43,239 nt of DNA, from positions 1 through 43,239 of the forward strand of contig DAOTXN010000055.1 of assembly GCA_034435435.1 (NCBI GenBank). Reading direction: 5' to 3'. Under the pieces are notes generated by a model. The model had not been told where the DNA came from and searched no databases. It worked only from the letters and a program-made list of their open reading frames with translations. The translations under genes were made by a program, and so were the position numbers. Positions 30,752-40,351 of this stretch are shown in pieces (positions within the stretch are counted from its first letter, which is position 1; each line of letters begins with the position of its first letter). Source of the DNA: DAOTXN01 sp034435435. Lineage in GTDB: Bacteria > Chloroflexota > Anaerolineae > S140-20.

Positions 30752-33700
30752 ATGATTGGCAAGGACGAACAGAGAGATAATGATTGGCATCACCGACTTG
30801 CGCGGGCTATTCAGACTGCGCTGGCCGTCGGACTGCTGACGGTGTTAATCTGGCTCGCCCGGCGCCGCGCGCCCGACCTGGCGCTGGCCCTTTTCTTCCT
30901 GAACGCCGGACCGACCTTTGTCGTGGCCTATTATTGGCGCAGGCGGGCGGGTCTGGCGTTGGTCGCGGCGCTTTTGTTCCTGGCCGTTTTGTTGCTCGGC
31001 CTGGCGCCCCCCGCCAACGGCGATACCCCTCGCTTAACCGATCAACCGTGGCTCTTTGCGCTCGAGATGGGCGCCTCGGCGCTACTTTTTCTCTTTTCAG
31101 TTTTTGTCGGCGAACGGACAAGCCTGCAGCGCAGACTCCGCGTGCGCTATCATGCACTGGACGAGCTCGGCGAACATCTCGGTCAAAAGCTTCAGGCCGA
31201 TGAAATCTATCCTATCGTCCTCGAACGGGCAATCAAGATATTTGGCGCGACCGGCGGCGAAATCACCGTGCGAGACGAAGCCACAGCCCAACTTACCGTG
31301 GTCGCCGGCGCCAACTTTTCTCGTCAAGTTCATTACACCCCACAAAACTCGCCCCAGGCCGAACCCAGCTTGCCTCGCGCCTACGCGGGCGCTTCATTGG
31401 CCGAGCTAGTGCTACGCCGCAACGAGCCTTTCCTGCGTAATGACCTGGCAAACGATCCACATTTTACTCTGACGCCAGACCGCACGTGGCCGGTCGAGCG
31501 CATCCACTCGACCTTGGCAGCGCCGCTACGGCGTGGAGGAGATGCTTTTGGTCTGATATGCCTCTTTAGAGCTACGCGCGATTTCGGCCCGTTCGACGCA
31601 CGTTTTCTCACCGCCATTGCCGAGAAAGCAACCATCGCCCTGGAAAACGCCCGCCTCTTTCACCAGACCGATGCCGACCTGGCCCGGCGCGTGGAAGAAT
31701 TGTCGGTGCTCAACCGCGTGACCCAGGCGCTCGTCAGCAGCCTGGAATTGGGCCAGACCCTCAATACCATCCTGCAGGCCCTACGCGAGCTTTGTCCTTA
31801 TGCGATGGCCGAGATTTGTCTATGGGAACCCGTCAACCAAGTGATGCGCTCTTATGCCTGGAGCGGCGCCCAAGAGTACGCCGACGCCGCCGGCGGTTTT
31901 TATCGGCTAGATGAGGGCTACAGCGGCTGGATCGCCCGCCACCGCCGACCTCTGTGGATTCCTGACGCAGCGACCTGCCAGGACCCTCGACCCAAGGTCG
32001 ACCGACATGATTTCCCATTTCGCTCGTATGTGGGGTTGCCGCTCCAGGTAGGCCAGCAACTGATCGGCACGCTCGAAATGGTCAGCTTTGAGCCTGACGC
32101 CTTTTCCACGGCCAATGAGGCCATGCTCGAAGCATTGTGCAACCAGGCCGCGGTCGCTATACAAAATGCCCGCCTGTATCAAGAGCGCCAGCAGCGCCTG
32201 GCTGAAATGGTCGGCTTGCAGCAGATCTCTCAAACCATCAGCGCCATGCGGGATGTGGGCCAGGTGTACCGGGTGCTCACCGAGCGCATCGCCCAATTGA
32301 TGAACGTTGAGCTATGCGGCGTGCTGCTACACGATCCGGAAACTCAGGCCCTGATCAGCCGGCCGCCTTTTTATGGCGTAGCCTCCGAGCTCATCCAAAA
32401 CTATCGCATTCCCGTCCCTCCGGGCAGCCCGATGGGGCACATCTGGCAACAGTCCGAGTATTGGTATAGCAATGACGTATTGAACGACCCGCTGACCGAG
32501 CTGGTGGGATTGAGGGAGGTAGCCGTTACATCGGGCGTGCGGTCCACCCTGTTTGTCGCACTGGCCGCCGGCGACCGGCGCTTTGGCATCATTCAGGTCT
32601 CTAACAAGCGCGATGGCTCCTCTTTTGATGAGAGCGACGCCCGGCTGCTCGCCATCTTTGCCCACCAGGCCGCCGTGGTGGTAGAAAACGCCCAACTCTA
32701 CGAACGCGACCAGGAACGTCGCCGCCTCATGGAAGCGTTACAGACCAGCGTGACGGACATCTCGGCGGCGCTAAACCTGGACGAGGCCGTGCAACGAGTC
32801 GCGGAGCGAGCAGCCGACACCTTCCACTTGGCGGCAGCGGCCGTGTTGACGCTCAAGCCGGAGCTCAAGTCGATCACGGTCGCGGCAGCGGTAGGTTTAT
32901 CTGAGGATTTTACCGCCACGCATCGTCTGGCCCTGGAGCAACTCCTGGACCACTGGGAACGCTATGGAACACATCCCTGGTTATTCCGTGGGGTTGAGCT
33001 AGAGAGCATCGTTGCCGCCCGCCTGATCCAATCGGAAGACCTGGCCTGGGCAGCCGTCGTTCCATTGCTCAGCGGCAATGAGCCGTTCGGGATGTTACAG
33101 TGCTTTGGTCAGGAGAACACCCCCCCCCTCACCCCCGATCAAATGGAAATGATCGCACTCTTTGCTCACCAATCGGCCATTGCCATCGAAAATGCCCGTC
33201 TCTACACTCAAACCGACGCCAGCCTGGGCCAGCGGCTGGATGAATTGACCATTTTGAATCGCATCGGTCAGGAGCTGAATGCCAGCCTCGATCTGGAACA
33301 CATCCTCGAGCTGGTGCTCAACGAAGCCGTGCGAGCCACTCACGCCAGCCATGGCAACGTCAATTTGATGAACTGGGACACCGGCGTGCTAGAAGCCCGC
33401 TCTATCTATGGCTTTGCACCTGATGACGCGCCGCAACGCGAGATCAGCTTGATCTACGGTCGAGGCGTAATCGGGCGGGCCGCACAAACCGCCCGACCTG
33501 TGGTGGTAGATGACGTCATGCTCGACCCCGATTACGTTGCCATCACACCGGACACTCGTTCAGAGGTGGCCGTTCCTATCCTCCATCGGGGCGTCGTGTT
33601 GGGCGTCATTAACCTGGAAAGCCCACGCACGGGCGGTTTCACCGAGGCGCACATTGGCTTTTTGGAAACATTGGCCGCCCAGGCCGCCGTGGCCATCAAC

Positions 33701-36700
33701 AACGCTCGCACCTACGAAGCCATCGAAGAGCGCAGCGAACTCATGCGCCAGCGCACCGAACAACTAAGCCGCCTGTTCGAAATCGCGCAGACGATGCGCA
33801 CCGACCGCCCTCTGGAAGATGTGTTGACCGAGGTGGCCTTTGCCGTACAGGAGACGGTGGGCTATAACATCGCGCTCATCAGCGTGCGCGAAGGCCATTT
33901 GCAGCGGCGGGTAGCGGCAGCGGGCATCCCCATTGCCGAGTTTGAGCGCATGCAGCGCGTACACCAACCCTGGGCAGGTCTGGAAAGCCTGTTCCGGGAA
34001 GAGTTTCGCATCAGCAACAGCTATTATATTCCCTACGAGCGCACCGAAGTCACACAACACCTGGACGTATTCCGGCCTGAAACGAGCGCAGTTGGACGTC
34101 AGACAGGGCAGTGGCACCCCGACGACATGCTCTTGGTGCCGCTCAAGGGCAGCGGCGACGTGATCTTGGGTCTGCTCTCGGTGGACCAGCCCCGCGACAA
34201 CCGCGTGCCCGACCGGACCACTATCGAAGCCCTGGAAATCTTTGCGGCCCAGGCGGCCCTGGCTATCGAAAACACACACCTGGTGGATGATTTGACGCGC
34301 CGCGTGGACGAGTTGACCCTGTTCAATGAAGTGGCGCACTCGATCAGCACCCGCTTGGACTTGCAGGGACTGTTCGATACAGTGGTTGAGGCCGCCGCCG
34401 AGCTGTTGAACGCGCCCCGCAGTTTCCTCTTTTTACAAGATCCCAACGACGAACAACTGGTCTTTGTGCCGCGTTGCGTACGCGGCTATGAGCACATCTC
34501 CGCTTTGCGCTACCGCTCAGGGGAGGGGCTGGTGGGTCGCGTGGTCGAAACCGCCACGGCCATCGTCATCACTGACGCCCAGCAAGACGAACGCTATTCG
34601 CCCGTGCTGCCTGACGCAGCCGGGACGCCATCTCTGGACGCCGAACACACACTCGTCAGCTCGGTCATCTTGGTCCCACTGATCTACGGCGGACGGATCG
34701 TCGGCGTGCTTGGCGCCGACCACTGGCAACCGTTCGCCTTTTCCAACGCCGACATCACCAGCCTGGCCGCGCTGGCTGACCAGGCTGCCATTGCCGCCGA
34801 AAACGCCAGTCTGTTCGAGCAGACCCAGCGTCAACTGCAAGAAATGTCGGTGCTCAACCAGATCGGCCACGCTCTGTCTGCGACGGTGGATATGGATGAG
34901 CTGCTGGGCGTGCTGCGCGAGCAAGTGGCGCGCCTGGTGCCCACCGAGAGCTTTTACGTGGCATTGTACGACGAGACGACCGACCAGATCTCTTTCCCAC
35001 TCTTTATCCGCCACGACGAACCGGCGTCGATTGCGCCCATCTCGGCCAATCAAGGGCTGACTGGCCACATTATTCGCACCCGCCAGCCCCTACTGTTGGC
35101 AGCCAACGCTCAAGCGGCGCTGGAAAAACTGGGCTTGCCCTGGTTGGGCAACCCGGCCCGTTCATACCTGGGCGTGCCCATGTTGCTGGGCGAAAAGGTG
35201 GTGGGGGTCATCGCCGTACAAGACTTTGAGCGCGACCACGTTTTTGACCCGGGTCACGAGCGCGCCCTGTCCACGGTAGCTGTGCAAGCCGCCATTGCCA
35301 TCCAGAATGCACGTTTGTACAAAGAGACATTAAATCGCGCCCGCCAATTGAGCCAGCTCAACGAAGCAGCCCGCTCTATCTCGTTCGAGCTTGAGATGGC
35401 GCGAGTGTTGCAGACCGCCAGCCAACAGATGGCGAATCTGCTCAACGCCAGCGGCTGCGTCATCTCTGATTGGGACCACGAACAGAACGCAGTGCAGGCC
35501 ATTTCAGAATATCCCCACCAATGGGGTTCTGATCCCGCTATGCCCACCGTCTACCCGCTGGATGAATACCCAGCCACGCGCCACGTGCTCGTGGAGCGAG
35601 CCATCGTCCAGGTGCACGCCGCCGACCCGCAAGCCGACCGGGCCGAAATGTCGTGGATGAAGATGGCCGGCGTAACCTCTGTGCTGATGCTGCCGCTGGT
35701 GGTCGGCGACCGGGTGGTGGGTCTGCTGGAATTGCTCTATGAAAGCCATCATCCCTTCAGTGAGGCCGAATTGAATCTCGCTCAAACGCTGGCCAACCAG
35801 GCCGCCGTGTCGATTGAAAACGCGCGCCTGTTTGAACAAGTGCGTTCTTATCGAGACGAGCTGGAACAGCGCGTCGAAGAACGCACCGCCGCGTTGGAAG
35901 ACGAGCGCGATCGCGTCGAGACGCTCTATCGCATCACCAGCGACTTGAGCGCCAGCCTCGACCTGGACCGCGTGCTCAACCGCGCCCTCGCGCTGGTTTT
36001 GGAGGTGGTCAAGGCCGAGCGCAGCTCGATCTTTATGCTCGATCCGCAAATCGACCGCATCGTCCACCGCGCGACTCTGTGGGCGGCGGCAATTGACCCG
36101 GCAAATCAAAAGCAACTCCCCTACGGAGGCGCCCCCATCCGTTTCCGGCGCGGCGAGGGCTTGGTCGGTTGGGTCATGAGTCACAAAAAGCCGGTCATCG
36201 TCGACGATATTCGTCAGGATCCGCGTTGGGTGGAAGAAGAAGATCACGAGCGCGAGCACCGCTCTGTGATAGCCGTCCCGCTGATTGTGAGCGACGAAGC
36301 GATGGGAGCATTGTTTCTATTCCACTCTCGCGTAGGCAATTTTACTCCAGCACACTTGCGGCTCGTAGAAGCCGTGGCCAGCCAGGTGGCCGCGGCCATC
36401 AACAACTCGCAGTTGTACGGTTACGTGCGCGAGTCGGCGGACCGTCTGGGCTGGATGATCCGCTCGCAGCAAGAAGAGACGGCCAAGACGGAGGCCATTT
36501 TGGAGGGCGTGGCCGACGGCGTGATGGTTTCCGACGCCAAAGGTGTGGTCATCCGCTTCAACGCGGCCGCCGAGCGCATCTTGAACACGCCTCGCGGTGA
36601 GGTTTTGGGTCGCACCACTGACGAATTACTGGGGCTATACGGCCCCGCCGGGGCCGCCTGGGCCAAGGCCATCGACCGCTGGAGGCATTCACCTCCCCAG

Positions 36701-37666
36701 CCGGGAGAAGAGGCGCTGTTTGCCGAACGGATGGAAATCGAAGATCGCATCGTGAGCGTCCTGCTGTCGCCTCTGACCACCCGTTTTGAATTTCTCGGCG
36801 CTGTGTCGCTCTTTCGCGACGTCACTCAAGAAGTCGAGTTGGAGCGGGCCAAGAGCGAGTTCATTTCGACCGTGTCGCATGAATTGCGCACGCCGATGAC
36901 CTCTATCAAAGGATACGCCGACTTGTTAATCATGGGCGCCGCGGGGCCATTGAACGAAAACCAGGCCCGCTTCCTCTCTATCATCAAGACCAACGCCGAC
37001 CGCTTGACGATGTTGGTCAATGACTTGTTGGACATCGGGCGCATTGACACCCAGCGCCTGGAGCTGAATCTCAAAGAAGTCGAATTGGGGTCGGCGGTTC
37101 AGATTGTAGTAGAATCGCTTCACGGTCGGGCCGTGAATAAACGCCAGACGCTCGACACGCACATCCCGGCCGACCTGCCGCCGGTGTGGGCCGACCGCGA
37201 CCGGCTCGTACAGATTTTAACCAACCTGGTCAGCAATGCCCAGCAATACACGCCCACCGGTGGACACGTGACGCTCACCGCGCACCTGTGTCTCGAAAGG
37301 CGCGATGGGTCCAGGCCCTTGCTGCTTTCTGACAATGGAGAATGGCCCGCCGGGCCGAATATGGTACAGGTGAACATCACCGACGATGGAATTGGTATTG
37401 CGCCCGAAGAGCAAGAGAAGATTTTTGAACGATTCTTCCGCTCCGACCATCCGCTGGTGCAAGAGACGCCGGGGACCGGCTTGGGACTGCCCATTACCTG
37501 CTCGTTGGTCGAGATGCACGGCGGGCGACTGTGGGTGGAGAGCCAGGTGGGCCAAGGAAGCACGTTTAGCTTTACGCTTCCCCTTGCCCAGACCGAATTG
37601 GAACGCAGTTGGGAAGGTATAAGCACGCCTTCCAAATCTCAAGAGATGCGAGTGTCAGGCTCGTAA
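30752..37666 (+). CDS. Giant sensor histidine kinase with about ten GAF domains
   Basis: A 2304-residue kinase. Four hydrophobic segments lie in residues 15-125. About ten GAF domains follow, at roughly 130-300, 329-474, 500-649, 673-819, 844-990, 1016-1176, 1201-1354, 1378-1524, 1546-1693 and 1734-1889. Each ends in a helix of the IENARLY type, joined by short coiled linkers. A PAS domain (1910-2029), HisKA with SHELRTPM (His2043) and HATPase (N-box NLVSNAQQYT at 2158-2167, DDGIGI, GTGLGLPI) complete it. It should read many ligands or partners and phosphorylate one of the two response regulators of the cluster. It is far longer than ordinary kinases but in one open frame. The RsbT-like gene follows 13 bases later. 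Confidence 0.92.
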   Translation: MIGKDEQRDNDWHHRLARAIQTALAVGLLTVLIWLARRRAPDLALALFFLNAGPTFVVAYYWRRRAGLALVAALLFLAVLLLGLAPPANGDTPRLTDQPWLFALEMGASALLFLFSVFVGERTSLQRRLRVRYHALDELGEHLGQKLQADEIYPIVLERAIKIFGATGGEITVRDEATAQLTVVAGANFSRQVHYTPQNSPQAEPSLPRAYAGASLAELVLRRNEPFLRNDLANDPHFTLTPDRTWPVERIHSTLAAPLRRGGDAFGLICLFRATRDFGPFDARFLTAIAEKATIALENARLFHQTDADLARRVEELSVLNRVTQALVSSLELGQTLNTILQALRELCPYAMAEICLWEPVNQVMRSYAWSGAQEYADAAGGFYRLDEGYSGWIARHRRPLWIPDAATCQDPRPKVDRHDFPFRSYVGLPLQVGQQLIGTLEMVSFEPDAFSTANEAMLEALCNQAAVAIQNARLYQERQQRLAEMVGLQQISQTISAMRDVGQVYRVLTERIAQLMNVELCGVLLHDPETQALISRPPFYGVASELIQNYRIPVPPGSPMGHIWQQSEYWYSNDVLNDPLTELVGLREVAVTSGVRSTLFVALAAGDRRFGIIQVSNKRDGSSFDESDARLLAIFAHQAAVVVENAQLYERDQERRRLMEALQTSVTDISAALNLDEAVQRVAERAADTFHLAAAAVLTLKPELKSITVAAAVGLSEDFTATHRLALEQLLDHWERYGTHPWLFRGVELESIVAARLIQSEDLAWAAVVPLLSGNEPFGMLQCFGQENTPPLTPDQMEMIALFAHQSAIAIENARLYTQTDASLGQRLDELTILNRIGQELNASLDLEHILELVLNEAVRATHASHGNVNLMNWDTGVLEARSIYGFAPDDAPQREISLIYGRGVIGRAAQTARPVVVDDVMLDPDYVAITPDTRSEVAVPILHRGVVLGVINLESPRTGGFTEAHIGFLETLAAQAAVAINNARTYEAIEERSELMRQRTEQLSRLFEIAQTMRTDRPLEDVLTEVAFAVQETVGYNIALISVREGHLQRRVAAAGIPIAEFERMQRVHQPWAGLESLFREEFRISNSYYIPYERTEVTQHLDVFRPETSAVGRQTGQWHPDDMLLVPLKGSGDVILGLLSVDQPRDNRVPDRTTIEALEIFAAQAALAIENTHLVDDLTRRVDELTLFNEVAHSISTRLDLQGLFDTVVEAAAELLNAPRSFLFLQDPNDEQLVFVPRCVRGYEHISALRYRSGEGLVGRVVETATAIVITDAQQDERYSPVLPDAAGTPSLDAEHTLVSSVILVPLIYGGRIVGVLGADHWQPFAFSNADITSLAALADQAAIAAENASLFEQTQRQLQEMSVLNQIGHALSATVDMDELLGVLREQVARLVPTESFYVALYDETTDQISFPLFIRHDEPASIAPISANQGLTGHIIRTRQPLLLAANAQAALEKLGLPWLGNPARSYLGVPMLLGEKVVGVIAVQDFERDHVFDPGHERALSTVAVQAAIAIQNARLYKETLNRARQLSQLNEAARSISFELEMARVLQTASQQMANLLNASGCVISDWDHEQNAVQAISEYPHQWGSDPAMPTVYPLDEYPATRHVLVERAIVQVHAADPQADRAEMSWMKMAGVTSVLMLPLVVGDRVVGLLELLYESHHPFSEAELNLAQTLANQAAVSIENARLFEQVRSYRDELEQRVEERTAALEDERDRVETLYRITSDLSASLDLDRVLNRALALVLEVVKAERSSIFMLDPQIDRIVHRATLWAAAIDPANQKQLPYGGAPIRFRRGEGLVGWVMSHKKPVIVDDIRQDPRWVEEEDHEREHRSVIAVPLIVSDEAMGALFLFHSRVGNFTPAHLRLVEAVASQVAAAINNSQLYGYVRESADRLGWMIRSQQEETAKTEAILEGVADGVMVSDAKGVVIRFNAAAERILNTPRGEVLGRTTDELLGLYGPAGAAWAKAIDRWRHSPPQPGEEALFAERMEIEDRIVSVLLSPLTTRFEFLGAVSLFRDVTQEVELERAKSEFISTVSHELRTPMTSIKGYADLLIMGAAGPLNENQARFLSIIKTNADRLTMLVNDLLDIGRIDTQRLELNLKEVELGSAVQIVVESLHGRAVNKRQTLDTHIPADLPPVWADRDRLVQILTNLVSNAQQYTPTGGHVTLTAHLCLERRDGSRPLLLSDNGEWPAGPNMVQVNITDDGIGIAPEEQEKIFERFFRSDHPLVQETPGTGLGLPITCSLVEMHGGRLWVESQVGQGSTFSFTLPLAQTELERSWEGISTPSKSQEMRVSGS

Positions 37667-37679
37667 CCAGAAAGTCGTA

Positions 37680-38093
37680 GTGCGTATGTGGATCAAACGA
37701 GCACCCATTCGAGACGAAGCCGACGTGTACGCAGCCGCCCAACAAGCCAAAGGACTGGCGCGCCAATTGTGCTTTGACGAGATCGGCCAGTCGCGCTTGT
37801 GGACGGTGACGCTGGAACTGGCTCGTAACACGTTGCGGCACGGCGGCGGCGGCGAAGTGTGTCTGTGCTCCTTGAGCCATGAGGGACGCGTAGGGTTGGA
37901 AGTGCAACTGGTGGACCATGGGCCGGGTATATGCGATCTGGAACAGGCCCTGACCGACGGTTTTAGCACCGCCGGCGGGCTGGGGTCTGGGTTGGGGGCG
38001 GCGCGCCGCCTTTCGGACGAGTTTGAGATCGATTCCCGCCCAGGCGGCGGCACGCGGGTTGTGGCCCGCGCCTGGCGCCCGGCGGAAAACTAG
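37680..38093 (+). CDS. RsbT-like GHKL ATPase (serine/threonine switch kinase), paralogue 1
   Basis: A 137-residue HATPase-fold protein of the RsbW/RsbT group. N-box ELARNTLRHGGGGEV, DHGPGI for nucleotide binding, and the RsbT-type stretch GLGSGLGAARRLSDEFEI with GGGTRV match RsbT better than RsbW. GTG at 37680 is taken as start; ATG at 37686 is in frame. It lies between the giant kinase and the GAF-STAS gene. It could phosphorylate STAS proteins or bind the stressosome in competition with the second RsbT. Confidence 0.8.
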   Translation: MRMWIKRAPIRDEADVYAAAQQAKGLARQLCFDEIGQSRLWTVTLELARNTLRHGGGGEVCLCSLSHEGRVGLEVQLVDHGPGICDLEQALTDGFSTAGGLGSGLGAARRLSDEFEIDSRPGGGTRVVARAWRPAEN

Positions 38094-38104
38094 CGAGGAA
38101 TAGG

Positions 38105-39142
38105 ATGACAGGATCGGAACTATCTGACGCTCAAGCACGTCTGCGACTGTTGGAACGACAATTGACTGTCTTGGAACAAGCAGCGCAGGTCTTTGGGGCG
38201 ATGGGCCGGGGTGAAGACGTCATCGGCCAGCTCAACCAACAGGTCACAGAATTGTTGGACTGCGAGATGAGCGCCATCTTGCTCTACGACGAGCAAAGAC
38301 AAGGGCTGGTCGGACAGACGCCGGCCGTGGGCGTGCCCGACGCCGAAATCAGCGCCTATTTCATCCCTTTGGGTGCGAAAAGTCCGGCGCGGCAGTTTTG
38401 GGAGACGGGCCAGGATATTTTGCTCAACGACACACCCAACAATCCTGTGGTGCAGATGATGGGACTGTCCGATTTTGCGACTCGACTCAACGTGCGGCAC
38501 TCGCTGATCGTGGGGATGCGCAGCCAGGGACAACTGGTCGGCGTGGTCCAGCCCTCCAACAAGCGCGACGGCGCGCCCTTTAACTACGAATCGGACGTGC
38601 GTTTGTTGAAAATTTACGCCAACCAAGCGGCAGTGGCAATCGAGAATAGCCGTTTGCTGACGGCGCTGCGCCAGGAGCATCATGCAACACTCCAGCTCAA
38701 CACCGAGCTGGGGGCGATGGTCGAGACCCAGCGCAGCTTGCTAGAAACACTGCGTGAGTTGAGCAGTCCGGTGATCCCGATCTTTGAGGGTATCCTGGTC
38801 ATGCCGCTCATCGGCAACATTGATACGCAGCGCGCCTCAGATATTTTGGAAGGGCTATTGACCGGCATCGAACGCTATCGGGCTCAAGTCGTGCTGCTCG
38901 ACGTGACCGGCGTGCCCATCGTGGATACCAGCGTGGCAAATCACCTGCTCAAGGCCGCTCAGGCTGCCCGACTGTTGGGCGCCGAAGCCGTATTAGTCGG
39001 TGTGCGCCCCGAAGTCGCCCAGACCATGGTCCAGTTGGGAGTGTCTCATCTCGGCCTGACCACCCGCGCCAATTTGCAGAGCGGCGTCGAATACGCCTTT
39101 GCGCGGCTCGACTGGCGCATGACCCGGCGCTCACCTCAATGA
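38105..39142 (+). CDS. rsbR: GAF-STAS protein, RsbR-type stressosome sensor
   Basis: A 345-residue stressosome subunit. A short coiled start is followed by a GAF sensor domain (about 25-195), a linker helix, and a STAS domain (about 225-335) very like the RsbR C-terminus. Both RsbR phosphorylation sites are kept: Thr275 in GVPIVDTSVANHLL and Thr307 in VRPEVAQTMVQLGV, the counterparts of Thr171 and Thr205 in B. subtilis RsbRA. The GAF domain replaces the globin-like sensor of classical RsbR. Its stop overlaps an ATGA with the next frame. Confidence 0.9.
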   Translation: MTGSELSDAQARLRLLERQLTVLEQAAQVFGAMGRGEDVIGQLNQQVTELLDCEMSAILLYDEQRQGLVGQTPAVGVPDAEISAYFIPLGAKSPARQFWETGQDILLNDTPNNPVVQMMGLSDFATRLNVRHSLIVGMRSQGQLVGVVQPSNKRDGAPFNYESDVRLLKIYANQAAVAIENSRLLTALRQEHHATLQLNTELGAMVETQRSLLETLRELSSPVIPIFEGILVMPLIGNIDTQRASDILEGLLTGIERYRAQVVLLDVTGVPIVDTSVANHLLKAAQAARLLGAEAVLVGVRPEVAQTMVQLGVSHLGLTTRANLQSGVEYAFARLDWRMTRRSPQ

Positions 39143-39156
39143 GGGGAAGCATAGCC

Positions 39157-39570
39157 ATGCAAGAACTGCCGACACCGATCATTCAAGTGTGGGAACAAGT
39201 GCTGGTCGTACCGTTGGTCGGTGAGATCGACGCTCAACGGGCAGCCAACGTGATGGAGGATTTGCTACAGGGTATTATCGCCCATCAGGCCAGCATTGTC
39301 ATCATCGACGTGACGGGTCTGCCGCTGGTGGACACTCAAATCGTACACCACTTGATGCAGACGGTCAAAGCGGCCGGCTTGTTAGGCGCACGCAGCGTAC
39401 TGGTGGGCATCAAAGCCGAGATGGCGCTGACCATGATCCAATTAGGAGTGAACCTGGAGGACGTCGAGACGCGCAGCAATCTACAGGCCGGTATCGAGTT
39501 TGCTTTTAACGCGCTGGACTTGCAGGTTATATCCAAAAGCGCGCACCATACTGACGTGGAGGCGGAATAG
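39157..39570 (+). CDS. Stand-alone STAS protein, RsbR-like without sensor domain
   Basis: A 137-residue STAS protein. The ATG at 39157 has GAGGGGA upstream; an ATG at 39139 overlaps the previous stop and cannot be excluded. The domain follows RsbR, not RsbS: PLVGEIDAQRAANVMEDLL, then Thr60 in GLPLVDTQIVHHL and Thr92 in KAEMALTMIQLGV, both phosphorylation positions. It could join the stressosome core as a sensor-less R subunit, tuning the number of turrets. The tail (about residues 118-137) is unrelated to STAS. Confidence 0.85.
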   Translation: MQELPTPIIQVWEQVLVVPLVGEIDAQRAANVMEDLLQGIIAHQASIVIIDVTGLPLVDTQIVHHLMQTVKAAGLLGARSVLVGIKAEMALTMIQLGVNLEDVETRSNLQAGIEFAFNALDLQVISKSAHHTDVEAE

Positions 39571-39572
39571 AC

Positions 39573-39953
39573 GTGATTCAAGAGGCGCCTCGTATCCCGA
39601 TTTTGCAGATCGAGAGCAATTTAATCGCTTCCGTCCAGACCGAATTGCACGATCTGGCAGCTATTCAATTCAAGGATGATTTGTTACAGCGTATCTACGA
39701 GACCCGGGCGCAGGGTGTGCTCATAGACCTGACAGCTATCGACGTGGTGGACAGTTTTATCGCCCGTATCATCGGCGATGTGGCAGACATGGCGCGGCTC
39801 ATGGGCGCGACGGTCGTCGTCACCGGTCTGCAGCCGGCGGTCGCCATCACGTTGGTAGAGTTGGGAGTCGAATTGCGTGGGGTGGTGACGGCGCTTAACC
39901 TGGAAAAGGGATTGACGGCGCTGCGCCAGCGCATAGCCGAGATATCAAGATGA
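39573..39953 (+). CDS. rsbS: RsbS stressosome core STAS protein
   Basis: A 126-residue single STAS domain that matches RsbS closely: RIPILQIESNLIASVQTEL, DLTAIDVVDSFIARIIGD with the phosphorylation serine Ser61 (Ser59 in B. subtilis), GLQPAVAITLVELGVEL and ALNLEKGL. With RsbR it forms the stressosome shell that holds RsbT until Ser61 is phosphorylated. GTG start two bases after the previous stop; its stop overlaps the start of rsbT as ATGA. Confidence 0.95.
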   Translation: MIQEAPRIPILQIESNLIASVQTELHDLAAIQFKDDLLQRIYETRAQGVLIDLTAIDVVDSFIARIIGDVADMARLMGATVVVTGLQPAVAITLVELGVELRGVVTALNLEKGLTALRQRIAEISR

Positions 39954-40351
39954 CCCAGGCCAAACGGATTCCTTTAAAAAACGACCTGGACATTGTATCG
40001 GCCCGCGTCGAGGGGCGCAACCTGGCCAAGAGTCTGGGTTTTGGCGTCATCGACCAGGCGCGTATCGCCACAGCCATTTCCGAGCTGGCCCGTAACGTCG
40101 TGCTGTATGCCGATTCCGGCCAGATCGAGCTGTCGGTGGTGGAGGTCGATGGGCAGCGCGGCATTCAAATCGTGTGTAGCGACCAGGGGCCGGGCATTAC
40201 CGACATTGATCTGGTGATGCAGGATGGATATAGCAGCCAGCGCGGGTTGGGGATGGGCCTGCCAGGCACACGCCGCCTGATGGATGAGTTTGAAATTCAA
40301 TCCCAACCTTGCGTCGGTACCACGGTAACAGTGCGTAAATGGCTGAAATAG
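39950..40351 (+). CDS. rsbT: RsbT switch kinase
   Basis: A 133-residue GHKL kinase that phosphorylates RsbS and RsbR and, once released, activates a partner protein. Typical RsbT features: DQARIATAISELARNVVLYA (N-box), SDQGPGI, GLGMGLPGTRRLMDEFEI and GTTVTVRKWL at the end. Overlaps rsbS by 4 bases and the phosphatase gene by 13. No RsbU-type phosphatase with an RsbT-binding domain is in the window, so its downstream target is open. Confidence 0.95.
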   Translation: MTQAKRIPLKNDLDIVSARVEGRNLAKSLGFGVIDQARIATAISELARNVVLYADSGQIELSVVEVDGQRGIQIVCSDQGPGITDIDLVMQDGYSSQRGLGMGLPGTRRLMDEFEIQSQPCVGTTVTVRKWLK

